Notes: generated by a model not told the origin, from the letters alone. A DNA stretch of 64,000 nt from Streptomyces liangshanensis (GCF_011694815.1 NZ_CP050177.1:1178001-1242000); one strand, 5' to 3'; shown: positions 17,542-26,423, numbered from the stretch's first letter. Translations and numbers: made by a program.

Positions 17542-19758
17542 TCAGCCGCTCTGCCGCCACGCCCCTTCCGGCGGGACGCCGTCCTGGGCCGGCCGGGGGT
17601 CCGCCGCCGCCGGGACGTCGTCGGCCGGCGCCTCCGCCTGCCGGGGTACGCCGCCCGCGGCCACCGCCGACAGCCCCACCGGCACCTGAGGCCCGCTGCC
17701 CTCGCGGAGCCAGCGGCGCAGCACCCGGTGGACCGCTTCCGCGCCGGCCAGCTCCGCCGGGTGCCCGGCCTCCGCCTCCGGGGAGTGCGGGATGTGCGGG
17801 ACCGGCGGGGACAGCACCAGCGGGGACAGCAGGAACGGGTACGACTGCTGGCCGCCGAGGCCGCCGTGCGAACCGATCTGTTCCTCGAAGGCGTGCACCC
17901 GCCCCGTCCCCGGGTCGAACGTCGAGTTCACCATGATGTCCGCGACGTGCGGGAACGTGTCGGTGCGCCGTACGGCGTCGGCCGCGCCGGCCCCCATCCC
18001 GGCCAGCGGCCCCTCCCCGTCGCGCAGTTCGGCGACCGGGACCTCCACCCCGCCCCGGCCGAGCACCACCGAGCCGTGCGCCTCGCCGCGTACCAGCAGG
18101 AAGCCGATCCCCGGATGGTCGGCGAGCGTCGGCAGCAGCGCGGGGTGGCGCGCGTCCATCTGTTCGCGGCTCATCCGGCCCGGCACGTCGGGGAAGGAGA
18201 TCAGCGCGAGGTTGCCCGACGCGAGGACGACGGGGTCGGAGCCCTGCGCGGGCTTGTCCTCCGCGCCGTCCCGTACCGGCCGGTGCAGCGCGTGCCGTAC
18301 CGCGTGCCGGGCCGCCGAGCGGGCCTCCGCGCCGCTCCTCGTCCGCTCGGCCCGGCGCGACACGGGCAGCCCGCACCCCGCCCTGACCAGGTCCTTGAGG
18401 GTGAGCCCGTAGAGGCCCTCGAAGGTCTCGCCGGGGCTCTGCCCGTGGTCGGAGAGCAGCACGATCCGGTACTCGCGCGGCGCGTGGTCCGCGACCTTCA
18501 CGAGCAGGCCGACCGAGCGGTCCAGGCGGGCGAGGACCTGCTGCGCGTCCCGGCTGTGCGGCCCGGAGTGGTGGGCCACCTCGTCGTACGCGACGAGGTC
18601 CGCGTACACCGCCGTGCGCCCCGCCAGCATGTCGCCGATGACCGCCGCGACGACGACGTCCCGTTCGAGGACGGTCGCGAACGCCCTGATGAACGGGTAG
18701 AGGCCGCCCCGGCTCACGCGGGGCCGGTCGCCCCGGGCCCGCGCGCGCAGCGACTGTCCCGTCTCGCGGGCGACCTCCGCGGCGAAGGAGACGACCGTGC
18801 GGACCGCGTTGGCCGGGTCGCTGAAGTAGGCGAAGTACCCGGCGCGCGAGCGGTTGGACCGGCCGCGCCGGGCCGCGATGGAGAGTACGAAGGCGAGTTC
18901 GTCGGCGCCGCCGCTGAACAGGTTGCCGCGGCTGGCGCCGTCGAGGGTGAGCAGCCCGCCGTCGCCGGTGCGTTCGATGGCGCGGCGCTGGAGTTCGGCG
19001 GCGCTCGCGGGCCGGTTGCTGACCATGGTCCTGCCGCTGTCCTTCTCGTACCAGCGGAAGGCGGGGACGTCGTGGTTCGAGCCGTGCAGGATGCCCAGTT
19101 GGCTGGCGCCGGTCTGGCTGGACCAGTCGGTGCGCCAGCGGGTGAGCCGGTGGGTCGGGGTGTCACCGAGCCACGCGGCGACGTTCGGCATCACGCCGTT
19201 GGCGAGGGCGTCCAGCAGGACCTGGTGGCCCACGCCGTCGAGTTGGAGGAAGACGGTGCCGGGCGGGCCGCCCATGCCGCCGTCCTCGCCGCTCCGGCGC
19301 CGGCGCCGGTCGGCCAGCCGGGAGAGCCGGCGCCGGTACGCGTCGTCGTCGCCGACCGCGAGCGCGGTGGAGGTGGCGGAGGCGACCGCCGACATCACGG
19401 CGGCGACCACCACCGCCGTCTCCGGGTTGGCGGCGCCCCGGCCGTCGGGGATGAGCCAGAGGGCGATGAGCAGCAGCGAACCGTTGAGGAAGAACACGAG
19501 GGCGCCGAGGACCAGCGCGGGCACCAGCAGCAGGGCCCGTACCAGCAGCGGCCAGACCAGCGCGCTGAGCAGGCCGAACGCACCCGCGCCCCAGCCGGCC
19601 GTGACGGCCGTCCTGGTGATGGTGTCCCCGTCGTCCGACTGGAGCTGGAAGTCGGGCAGGATGCCGGCGAGCGCCAGCAGCGTCAGGCTGGACACCAGCC
19701 ACACGATGATCACCCGGAGTACGGCCCTGCCTGTCGTACGCCATCGCCCGCGCAGCAC
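17542..19758 (-). CDS. Membrane protein with holin-like domain fused to alkaline-phosphatase-fold phosphodiesterase
   Basis: 738 residues. The first about 130 residues hold four hydrophobic segments resembling the phage_holin_4_2 / DUF superfamily. A basic linker (RRRLSRLADRRRRRSG) then leads to a domain of the type I phosphodiesterase / nucleotide pyrophosphatase class. FLQLDGVGHQVL is the metal-binding Asp region, NHDVPAF lies near the expected nucleophile area, YADLVAYDEVAHHSGP and VLLSDHGQSPG supply the downstream metal ligands. The C-terminus is Pro-rich. The catalytic domain is probably cytoplasmic unless the topology inverts. The start is the GTG at 19758 with GGAG six to seven bases upstream; a GTG at 19770 has no usable site. 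The substrate is unknown. Confidence 0.82.
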   Translation of the reverse strand: MLRGRWRTTGRAVLRVIIVWLVSSLTLLALAGILPDFQLQSDDGDTITRTAVTAGWGAGAFGLLSALVWPLLVRALLLVPALVLGALVFFLNGSLLLIALWLIPDGRGAANPETAVVVAAVMSAVASATSTALAVGDDDAYRRRLSRLADRRRRRSGEDGGMGGPPGTVFLQLDGVGHQVLLDALANGVMPNVAAWLGDTPTHRLTRWRTDWSSQTGASQLGILHGSNHDVPAFRWYEKDSGRTMVSNRPASAAELQRRAIERTGDGGLLTLDGASRGNLFSGGADELAFVLSIAARRGRSNRSRAGYFAYFSDPANAVRTVVSFAAEVARETGQSLRARARGDRPRVSRGGLYPFIRAFATVLERDVVVAAVIGDMLAGRTAVYADLVAYDEVAHHSGPHSRDAQQVLARLDRSVGLLVKVADHAPREYRIVLLSDHGQSPGETFEGLYGLTLKDLVRAGCGLPVSRRAERTRSGAEARSAARHAVRHALHRPVRDGAEDKPAQGSDPVVLASGNLALISFPDVPGRMSREQMDARHPALLPTLADHPGIGFLLVRGEAHGSVVLGRGGVEVPVAELRDGEGPLAGMGAGAADAVRRTDTFPHVADIMVNSTFDPGTGRVHAFEEQIGSHGGLGGQQSYPFLLSPLVLSPPVPHIPHSPEAEAGHPAELAGAEAVHRVLRRWLREGSGPQVPVGLSAVAAGGVPRQAEAPADDVPAAADPRPAQDGVPPEGAWRQSG

Positions 19759-19870
19759 GTCGTTCTCCACCTCATGGTCCGGGCCCGCTTCCGCTCAGGG
19801 GCTCGGCCCCAGCGTGACACAGGGCGGCGCGGAGGCGGGGGCCGTGCGGGTCGGCGGCCGTCCCGGCGGG

Positions 19871-20356
19871 TCAGCAGCCGTCGTACCCGGCGGTGGGCAT
19901 GGAGAGCCTGCGGTGGACGTCGGCCTTCATCGCCGCGTCGTACGACGGTTCGTCCAGGCCGACCGTCTCCAGCCGTACGCCCCGGCGCGCGCACTCGGCG
20001 GAGAAGGCGGGGGCGGAGGTGAACGCCCGGTCGAGCACCCGTTCGTTGGGGGCGACGAACACGTCGAGCAGGCCGGCCTCGACGTCGACCCACAGCCCGT
20101 GGTGGTCGGTGCGCAGCCCGTAGAGGAGGAGTTGGCGGGTGACGACGTACCCCTGGTCGGCCGCCCAGCGCGCGCACATCGCCTGCTGGCCGCGGGTGTC
20201 CACGAGGAAGGGGGTGCGGTCGAGTTCCTCCAGGGGGGTCAGGCTGGCGATCACGCCGACCCGTACCGCGCCCGTACCGGCTGTCCCGCCTGTACCGGCT
20301 GTGCCGCCCGTAGCCGCTGTCCCGCCCGTCCCGACTGCCCTGTCCGCCTCGGCCAT
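19871..20356 (-). CDS. Hypothetical protein with Gly-Thr repeat and weak resolvase-like fold signal
   Basis: 161 residues. After MAEADRAV comes a Gly/Thr/Ala repeat (GTGGTAATGGTAGTGG) coded by about four 18-base units (roughly 20268-20340), then VRVGVIASLTPLEELDR. The body (RGQQAMCARWAADQGYVV ... VDVEAGLLDVFVAPNERVLDRAF) loosely recalls the N-terminal catalytic domain of serine recombinases, with the Q...A..G and late D-R elements, but I do not see a convincing catalytic serine. It may be a degenerate or repurposed relative. It ends in a cysteine. The ATG at 20356 follows AAGGGGTGGGG. Confidence 0.6.
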   Translation of the reverse strand: MAEADRAVGTGGTAATGGTAGTGGTAGTGAVRVGVIASLTPLEELDRTPFLVDTRGQQAMCARWAADQGYVVTRQLLLYGLRTDHHGLWVDVEAGLLDVFVAPNERVLDRAFTSAPAFSAECARRGVRLETVGLDEPSYDAAMKADVHRRLSMPTAGYDGC

Positions 20357-20595
20357 GTCGTGTCCCCACCCCTTGTCCGGACGGCAGACCTTACCGCGCC
20401 CGCCCCGCCCGAGGGAGGCGTGAACCGGGCACGGGGGCGCGCGATCCGCGCCACCGGGGGCGCGCGGGGAGGGCACCCGGGAGGGGCCGGCGCCGGGTTC
20501 GCGGGCCCGTCCCGGGGTACCCCCCGTACGCTGAGTGCGGAGATCGTGCCCGGGGCGGGCTCACCGGCGCCCGGGCGGACGGAGTTGAGGTCGGG

Positions 20596-21387
20596 TTGGG
20601 AACTGTCATCACCTGGTGGGGTCACGCCACCTGCACGGTCGAGGACTCCGGGGTACGGGTGCTGACGGACCCCCTCTTCGTCCGCAGGCTCGCCCACCTG
20701 CGCCGCCGGCTGGGCGCCGTCCCCACCCCCGAGGCCGCGATCGCGGACGCCGTGCTCGTCTCGCACCTGCACTCCGACCACCTCCACCCCCGGTCGCTGG
20801 CCAAGCTGGCGCCCGGGACCCGGCTGATCGTGCCGCGCGGCGCCGAGCGGTCCGTCCCGGCGCTCCGGCGGCTCGACGCCCGCCGGAACCGCGCCGGGCT
20901 ACGGATCACGGAGGTCGGTGTCGGCGACGAGGTGGAGATCGGGGCGCTGCGGGTCAGGGCCGTGCCCGCGCGCCACGACGGGCGGCGGCTGCCGGTCGGG
21001 CCGCAGCGCTCGCCCGCCCTCGGCTATGTGATCAGCGGTGAGTCGCGGACGTACTTCGCCGGGGACACCGGCCTCTTCGACACGATGGCGGACACGGTGG
21101 GCCCGGTGGACGTGGCGCTGCTGCCGGTCGGCGGCTGGGGCCCGCACCTGGGTCCCGAGCACCTGGACGCCGCGCGGGCGGCCGAGGCGCTGGCGGAGCT
21201 GTCGCCCGCCGCCGCCGTACCGGTGCACTACGGCACGTACTGGCCGATCGGGCTGGACGGGGTGCGGCCCCACGAGTTCTTCTCGCCGGGCGAGGACTTC
21301 GTACGCCACGCGGCGCGGCTCGCTCCCAAGGTCGCCGTGCACCTGCTGCGGCACGGCGAGAGCGTCCGGCCGGAGGCGCGCCGGTGA
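20596..21387 (+). CDS. Metallo-beta-lactamase-fold hydrolase
   Basis: 263 residues. It has the metal-binding HLHSDHLHP motif (HxHxDH), a later VPARH, TYFAGDTGLF and VPVHYGTYWP, all in order for the UlaG / L-ascorbate-lactonase-like branch of the superfamily. The substrate cannot be named. The start is TTG at 20596 (LGTVITWWGHATCT), the only choice that keeps the first strand, with TTGAGG upstream. Its stop overlaps the DedA start, so the two form an operon. A second protein of this fold lies convergent at 22099-23136. Confidence 0.88.
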   Translation: MGTVITWWGHATCTVEDSGVRVLTDPLFVRRLAHLRRRLGAVPTPEAAIADAVLVSHLHSDHLHPRSLAKLAPGTRLIVPRGAERSVPALRRLDARRNRAGLRITEVGVGDEVEIGALRVRAVPARHDGRRLPVGPQRSPALGYVISGESRTYFAGDTGLFDTMADTVGPVDVALLPVGGWGPHLGPEHLDAARAAEALAELSPAAAVPVHYGTYWPIGLDGVRPHEFFSPGEDFVRHAARLAPKVAVHLLRHGESVRPEARR

Positions 21388-22067
21388 TAGATCAGCTCAT
21401 GAGCCAGCTGCCCACGGAGTCGACCCAGCAGGCCGTCGGCTACCCGTCGGTGTTCCTGCTGGTGACGCTGGGCGCCCTGGTGCCGGTGGTGCCGACGGGC
21501 GCCGTGGTGAGTTCGGCGGCGGTGGTGGCGTTCCACCAGACGGCGCCGCTCTCGATGCTCTACGTCTTCCTGGTGGCGTCGTTCGGCGCGTTCCTCGGTG
21601 ACATGGCCCTGTACTGGCTGGGCCGGCGCGGCGTCGGGTCGAAGAACGGCTCGCGCTGGCTGGCGAAGATAAAGGACCACGCCCCGCCGGACCGGCTGGA
21701 GCAGGCGCAGGAGAAGTTGCGGGAGCACGGGGTGACGGTGCTCGTGCTGTCCCGGCTGGTGCCGGCCGGGCGGATCCCGGTCATGCTGGCGTGCCTGCTC
21801 GCGGAGTGGCCCTCGCGGCGGTTCGCGCGGGGGGACGTGCCGGCCTGCCTGGCCTGGGCGGCGACGTACCAGCTGATCGGCATCCTCGGCGGTTCGCTCT
21901 TCGCCGAGCCGTGGCAGGGGGTGCTGGCGGCGGTGGTCCTCACGGTGGTGGTGGCCGCGGCTCCGGCGCTGTGGCACCGGGTACGGGGAGCGGGCGGCGG
22001 CCGGGGCGCGCCGGACGGCGGCGCTCCGGGACACGGCACGCCCGGCTCCGGGGGTCAGGAGACGTGA
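21384..22067 (+). CDS. DedA-family membrane protein
   Basis: 227 residues, DedA/VTT (SNARE-associated) domain with four to five membrane segments. The family core is seen in ASFGAFLGDMALYWLGRRGVG and the conserved arginine segment SRLVPAGRIPVMLACLLAEW. DedA proteins act as phospholipid flippases and affect envelope integrity. The GTG at 21384 overlaps the preceding stop in a GTGA. The C-terminus is a Gly-rich tail, part of which comes from a local duplication (see the 22050-22119 repeat). Confidence 0.9.
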   Translation: MIDQLMSQLPTESTQQAVGYPSVFLLVTLGALVPVVPTGAVVSSAAVVAFHQTAPLSMLYVFLVASFGAFLGDMALYWLGRRGVGSKNGSRWLAKIKDHAPPDRLEQAQEKLREHGVTVLVLSRLVPAGRIPVMLACLLAEWPSRRFARGDVPACLAWAATYQLIGILGGSLFAEPWQGVLAAVVLTVVVAAAPALWHRVRGAGGGRGAPDGGAPGHGTPGSGGQET

Positions 22068-22119
22068 CGGCCTCAGGGGGTCCGGAGGCCTGACGGCCTC
22101 AGGGGGTCAGGAGACGTGA
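22050..22119. repeat. Direct repeat at the convergent gene ends
   Basis: An 18-base unit beginning GGGGGTCAGGAG occurs at 22050-22067 and again at 22102-22119, with a further copied GACGGCCTCAGGGGG between. The first copy encodes the DedA C-terminus and stop; the second encodes the C-terminus of the leftward hydrolase. A short local duplication therefore shaped both protein ends. Confidence 0.8.
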
Positions 22120-23136
22120 GGCGCCGACCGGGAGGTCCCAGAGCTGGGAGCGCGGCCGGCCGGTGTTCTCCCAGGCGGCCCTGACCCGGGTGAGGGGTTC
22201 GAGGACCGGTTCGGCGGAGAGGACGAACGTCGCCCAGTGCATCGGTGCCATGTTCCGGGCGCCGAGGTCCTGGCAGGCCCGGACGGCCTCCTCCGGGTCG
22301 GTGTGCACGTCGCGCAGCCACCAGCGCGGGGCGTAGGCCCCGATGGGGAGCAGCGCGAGGTCGATGCCGGGATGGCGGCGGCCGATCTCGCCGAACCAGT
22401 GGCCGTACCCGGTGTCCCCCGCGAAGTACACCCGCTGCCCGTGGCCGTCGCTGAGCACCCAGCCGCCCCACAGCGTCCGGCAGGTGTCGGTGAGGGTCCG
22501 CCGGGACCAGTGGTGGGCCGGTACGAAGTCGAAGCGCACGGACCTGCCGTCGGCGCCCGGCAGTTCGGCGGCCTCCCACCAGTCCAGCTCGGTGACCCGG
22601 CTGAACCCGCGCCGCCGGCACCAGGCGGCGAGGCCGGCGGGGACGAAGAGCGGGGTGGTGCGGGGCAGCCGCTTGAGGGTGGGGGCGTCCAGGTGGTCGT
22701 AGTGGTTGTGGCTGATGACCACGGCGTCGACCGGGGGCAGATCGTCCCAGCGCACGCCGACGGGGGTGATCCTGGCCGGGGTGCCGAGGATGCGGCGGGA
22801 CCAGACGGGGTCGGTGAGGACGGTGAGGCCGCCGATGCGCACCACCCAGCTGGCGTGGCCCGCCCAGGTGACGGCGACGGTGGCGGTGTCGACGGACGGC
22901 AGCGGGCCGGGGGCGAACGGCAGCAGGGGGACGTCCCGCAGGCCGTCCGCGCCGGGGCGCGCCGCCCCCTCCCGGGCGAGCCGGGTCACGGCCCGTACGC
23001 CGGGGAGGGGTGCGGTCAGCCGGCCCGCGAAGGACTTGGGCCACCTGCGGAGTTCACCGAGCGGGCGCGGCGGTCCGGCGGCGCGTGACGAGGGGCCGCG
23101 GTGGCTCTGTCCGTCCCGTTTCGTCTCTTCCGTCAC
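22099..23136 (-). CDS. Metallo-beta-lactamase-fold hydrolase, NAPE-PLD-like
   Basis: 345 residues. A basic N-terminal extension precedes VTWAGHASWVVRIGGLTVLTDPVWS. The metal motif is HNHYDHLD, followed by VPAHHWS, VYFAGDTGYG and APMHWATF. This order matches the N-acyl-phosphatidylethanolamine phospholipase D-like branch. In bacteria the physiological substrate is mostly unknown. The start is the GTG at 23136, with CGGAG six bases upstream. It is convergent with the DedA gene, whose family also concerns phospholipids. Confidence 0.88.
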   Translation of the reverse strand: MTEETKRDGQSHRGPSSRAAGPPRPLGELRRWPKSFAGRLTAPLPGVRAVTRLAREGAARPGADGLRDVPLLPFAPGPLPSVDTATVAVTWAGHASWVVRIGGLTVLTDPVWSRRILGTPARITPVGVRWDDLPPVDAVVISHNHYDHLDAPTLKRLPRTTPLFVPAGLAAWCRRRGFSRVTELDWWEAAELPGADGRSVRFDFVPAHHWSRRTLTDTCRTLWGGWVLSDGHGQRVYFAGDTGYGHWFGEIGRRHPGIDLALLPIGAYAPRWWLRDVHTDPEEAVRACQDLGARNMAPMHWATFVLSAEPVLEPLTRVRAAWENTGRPRSQLWDLPVGASRLLTP

Positions 23137-23192
23137 TGGGGCTCCGTTCCACACGGTCGTCTCGGCGCGGTTGTCCTGAGCGGTGCTCTTCG

Positions 23193-23303
23193 GTGGTCGT
23201 CCTGGCGGGGTCGCGGTGGTGCGTGGTCGTCCTGGCGGTCGTCGTCGGGCGTGGTCGTCGTCGGGCGGGGTCGTCGTCGGGCGTGGTCGTCCTGGCGGGG
23301 GCA
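23193..23303. repeat. GTCGTC-rich minisatellite between two leftward genes
   Basis: About six irregular copies of GTGGTCGTC followed by CTGGCGG or GTCGGGC. It fills most of the 191-base gap upstream of the hydrolase gene that starts at 23136. No open frame or promoter can be made out within it. Confidence 0.65.
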
Positions 23304-23327
23304 GCGGCGCGGGGCGTGCGCGGGCGG

Positions 23328-24632
23328 TCAGGGCGGGGCGGCCCGGGCCGGTCCTCCGAGGGCGGCGCCGAGACGGTCGAGTGCCCGCGCGACGTGGGGC
23401 AGCGCGAGGGGGTCCGGCGCGGCGAGGGATGCGGTGCGCTGCTCCGGGGTCGCCCCGAGCAGGGGGCCCGTCGACAGGCGGACGCGCAGGGTGTCCGGTG
23501 CCTCGCCGAACCGGTGGCCGCCGGGGACGGGCGTGCCCAGCCGGCGGCTCAGGTGGTCCTCCAGCTCCAGGGAGTCGGTCACGCCCAGCGCGGCCAGGCG
23601 TCCCCGCAGCGGGCCCAGGTCGGCGTAGAGGTGCCGGCCCGCCTCGGGCGGCAGGGACAGCGCGCCGCACGCGAGCACCACCCGGTGCGCGGCGACCGCC
23701 ACGCGCGCGTGCAGGGCGGTGGCGGTACGGACGCGGTCCGCGACGGGCCCCGGCTCGCCGAGCGCGTGGGCCGCCGCGGCGCCGACGGGCCCGGCGACGA
23801 GGGCGCCGAGCGCGGTGAGGAGGTCGAGGGTGTCGGTGCGACGGGCGGCGCCCGCCGCCGTGGCGGGGAAGCGCGCGACGGCGGCCGGCCAGGCCGCGGG
23901 CAGGAGGGCGCCGACGGTGTCGTACAGGACGGTGACCTGGTCGGGCCAGCGCTCGGCGGGGCTGAACAGGACCGTCCCGTGCGGTGCGTGGAGGGTGTCG
24001 CACCAGGTCTCGTCGCTGACGACGTGCAGGCCCTCGGCGATCGCCGCCTCGCACGCCTCGCCGACCGCTTCGGGCGCCGCGACGGTGCCGGTCGGGTCGT
24101 CGGCGGGCGACAGCAGCAGGACGCGCGGGTCGCCGCCCTCGGCCCGTACCCGGCGCACGGTCTCCAGCAGGGCGAACGGATCCGGTACGCCGCCGCACTC
24201 GGCCGGGGTTGGTACGGAGTACGCGGCCCGGCCGAGGAGCCGGACCTGCGGGATCCACCAGGCGGGGCACGGGCGCGGCATCAGGACGTCACCGCCGAGC
24301 GCGGCGAGCAGCGCGAGCAGCAGCGGGGGCGCGCCGGGCGCGGCGACGACGTCCTCGGCGGCGACGGCCGCCCCGCGCCGCGCCCAGTAGCCGCGCGCGG
24401 CCTCGCGCAGGGCCGCGCCGCCGCCGGGCGGTTCCGGTGAGGTCCGGTCGGCGGCCGCGGCGCAAACCCGCGCGAGGTCGGGCAGGACGGGCAGGCCTGC
24501 CTCGGGCGCGGAGGGGCCGAAGCGGACGGGGCCGCGGCCCCGGGCCGGGTGGCCCCCGGCGGCCGGGCGGGCGGGCGCGTGATCGCCGGTGCCGCGTCCG
24601 GAGGTCCGGCCGCCGGGCGTCGTCCGCCGCAT
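23328..24632 (-). CDS. Aminotransferase-fold protein lacking any lysine (probable pseudoenzyme)
   Basis: 434 residues with the outline of a class I/II fold-type I aminotransferase. LSPADDPTGTVAAP (178-182 in place of NPTG), VVSDETW (206-210, PLP aspartate region) and the C-terminal VRLSTGPLLG with its arginine are recognisable. At the site of the PLP lysine the sequence reads YDTVGALL (237-244), and the whole protein contains no lysine at all. A normal internal aldimine is therefore impossible. Function may be structural, regulatory or PLP-independent. The start is the ATG at 24632 behind GGAAGGGGG. It is divergent from the PAP2-kinase fusion with a 165-base shared intergenic region. Confidence 0.8.
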   Translation of the reverse strand: MRRTTPGGRTSGRGTGDHAPARPAAGGHPARGRGPVRFGPSAPEAGLPVLPDLARVCAAAADRTSPEPPGGGAALREAARGYWARRGAAVAAEDVVAAPGAPPLLLALLAALGGDVLMPRPCPAWWIPQVRLLGRAAYSVPTPAECGGVPDPFALLETVRRVRAEGGDPRVLLLSPADDPTGTVAAPEAVGEACEAAIAEGLHVVSDETWCDTLHAPHGTVLFSPAERWPDQVTVLYDTVGALLPAAWPAAVARFPATAAGAARRTDTLDLLTALGALVAGPVGAAAAHALGEPGPVADRVRTATALHARVAVAAHRVVLACGALSLPPEAGRHLYADLGPLRGRLAALGVTDSLELEDHLSRRLGTPVPGGHRFGEAPDTLRVRLSTGPLLGATPEQRTASLAAPDPLALPHVARALDRLGAALGGPARAAPP

Positions 24633-24797
24633 GTCGCCCCCTTCCACGGTCGCCGGGCGTGCGGGCCGGCCCGACGTGACGTACGGACCCACTGCCCTTT
24701 ATACGGAGATTTGCCCCCGGGTGCCCCTTGGGTTCCGCCGCCGCCCGGATGCCGTACCGCCTGCTTGGGTGCCCGGTCCTCGGGGTACCCGCGTGGC

Positions 24798-26309
24798 ATG
24801 TCAGACACCTCAGCGCGCTTCCGTCAGGCAACCCCGGGCGCCAGAGCCCGGATCTCGGGCCTCCTGGAGGCCTGGGACAAGCAGGTCTTCGACTCCGTCG
24901 CGACCCGGCACTGGCCTGGGGCGGGCCCGGTGCTCCCCCGGCTCAGCCAGGCCGCCAACCACGGCCTGCTGTGGTTCGGCGCGGCCGCCGGGATCGCCGC
25001 CGTGGGGCACGGACCACGCTCCCGGCGGGCCGCCGTGCGGGGCATCGCGTCGCTGGGCCTCGCCTCGGCCGCCATCAATACGGTGGGCAAGCGGGCCGTG
25101 CGCAGGCGGCGGCCGCTGCTCGACGCCGTGCCGGCGATACGGCAGCTGAAGCGGCAGCCGTTCACCACTTCCTTCCCGTCCGGGCACGCGGCCTCGGCCG
25201 CCGCCTTCGCGACGGGGGTGGCGCTGGAGTCGAAGGGGTGGGGCGCGGTGGTGATCCCGGTCGCGGCGGCCGTGGCCCTCTCGCGGGTCTACACCGGCGT
25301 GCACCATCCGAGCGACGTGCTGGTGGGCGCGGCGCTCGGGGTCGGGGCCGCCTACGCGATACGGGGTGTCGTGCCGACCCGCGACCAGTTGCCGCTGCCG
25401 GGCCGGCCGTACACGGAAGCGCCCGCGCTGCCGGGCGGCGAGGACCTGGTCGTGGTGGTGAACCGCGCGTCCGGCACCTCCGAGACCGCCCTCCTGGTAC
25501 GGGACGCGCTGCCGTTCGCCGAGGTGGTGGAGTGCGAGCCCGGGGACGTCGAGGACGAGTTGGAGAAGGCGGCGGGGCGCTGCCGCGCGCTGGGCGTCGT
25601 GGGCGGCGACGGGACGATCAACCGGGCGGCGGTCGCCGCCGCGCGGCACGGTCTGCCGCTGGCCGTCTTCCCCGGCGGCACGCTCAACCACTTCGCGTAC
25701 GACCTGGGCGTGGAGGACGTGCACGCCACGGTACGGGCGCTGGCGGAGGGCGACGCCGTACGGGTGGACCTGGGGCGCTTCACCCCGGGCCCCGAGGGAC
25801 CCGGGTCGGTGGGGCACTTCGTCAACACGTTCAGCCTGGGCGTCTACCCGGAGCTGGTGCGGGTGCGGGAGCACTGGTCGCCCCGGATCGGCGGCTGGCC
25901 CGCGGGGGTGCTCGCGGCGGTCAAGGTGCTGCGGGCCGAGCACCAGTTGCACGCCACGTTCGACGGGCGGCGGCGCTCGCTGTGGCTGCTGTTCGCGGGC
26001 AACGGCATGTACCAGCGCATGGGGCCGACCCCCGGGCGGCGGCGCGATCTCGCCGACGGCCTGCTGGACGTACGGATCGTGCACGGCGGGCGCTTCCCGA
26101 GCCTGCGCCTGCTGGCCGCCGCGGCGGCGGGGCCGCTGAGCCGCTCGCCCGTCCACGCGGCGGAGCGGATGCGGCGGCTGCGGATCACGGACGTCGCGCC
26201 CGGGACCATGCTCGCCTTCGACGGCGAGGTCGCCCCGGCGCCGGGCGAGTTGACCGTGGACAAGGACGTCGAGGCGCTGACGGTGTACCGGCCGAAGGCG
26301 GTGTTCTAG
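24798..26309 (+). CDS. PAP2 phosphatase fused to diacylglycerol-kinase domain
   Basis: 503 residues. The N-terminal PAP2 phosphatase carries all three motifs: K98...R105-P106, PSGH at 127-130, and SRVYTGVHHPSD at 162-173, set among short hydrophobic helices. From about residue 215 there is a DAGK/sphingosine-kinase catalytic domain with VVNRASGT, GVVGGDGTIN and FPGGTLNHFA. One protein can therefore in principle dephosphorylate a phosphatidate-like lipid and phosphorylate a diacylglycerol-like lipid. Such fusions are known in actinobacteria, but the substrate is not settled. The ATG at 24798 has only a weak ribosome site. Confidence 0.9.
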   Translation: MSDTSARFRQATPGARARISGLLEAWDKQVFDSVATRHWPGAGPVLPRLSQAANHGLLWFGAAAGIAAVGHGPRSRRAAVRGIASLGLASAAINTVGKRAVRRRRPLLDAVPAIRQLKRQPFTTSFPSGHAASAAAFATGVALESKGWGAVVIPVAAAVALSRVYTGVHHPSDVLVGAALGVGAAYAIRGVVPTRDQLPLPGRPYTEAPALPGGEDLVVVVNRASGTSETALLVRDALPFAEVVECEPGDVEDELEKAAGRCRALGVVGGDGTINRAAVAAARHGLPLAVFPGGTLNHFAYDLGVEDVHATVRALAEGDAVRVDLGRFTPGPEGPGSVGHFVNTFSLGVYPELVRVREHWSPRIGGWPAGVLAAVKVLRAEHQLHATFDGRRRSLWLLFAGNGMYQRMGPTPGRRRDLADGLLDVRIVHGGRFPSLRLLAAAAAGPLSRSPVHAAERMRRLRITDVAPGTMLAFDGEVAPAPGELTVDKDVEALTVYRPKAVF

Positions 26310-26352
26310 GGCGCGTGGTGCCCGTACCGCACAAGCCCCGTATCCATATAAC

Positions 26353-26366
26353 GAGATGGGTATCTC
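26353..26366. promoter_or_regulatory. Short inverted repeat before methyltransferase gene
   Basis: GAGAT and ATCTC flank a GGGT loop, just after TATAAC (26347-26352), which could be a -10 box. This AT-richer stretch stands out in the 114-base gap. It could be an operator; there is no direct evidence for a ligand or regulator. Confidence 0.3.
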
Positions 26367-26423
26367 ACTCCTCGACATACCGGCGTACCGTGACCGTACC
26401 GTTCACGAGTAGGGAGACCGGCC

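Noticed and set aside
23193..23303. CRISPR-like repeat array (also considered for 10394-10459 and 12101-12228)
   Set aside because: The repeats are short, tandem, degenerate and have no unique spacers; no cas genes are present.
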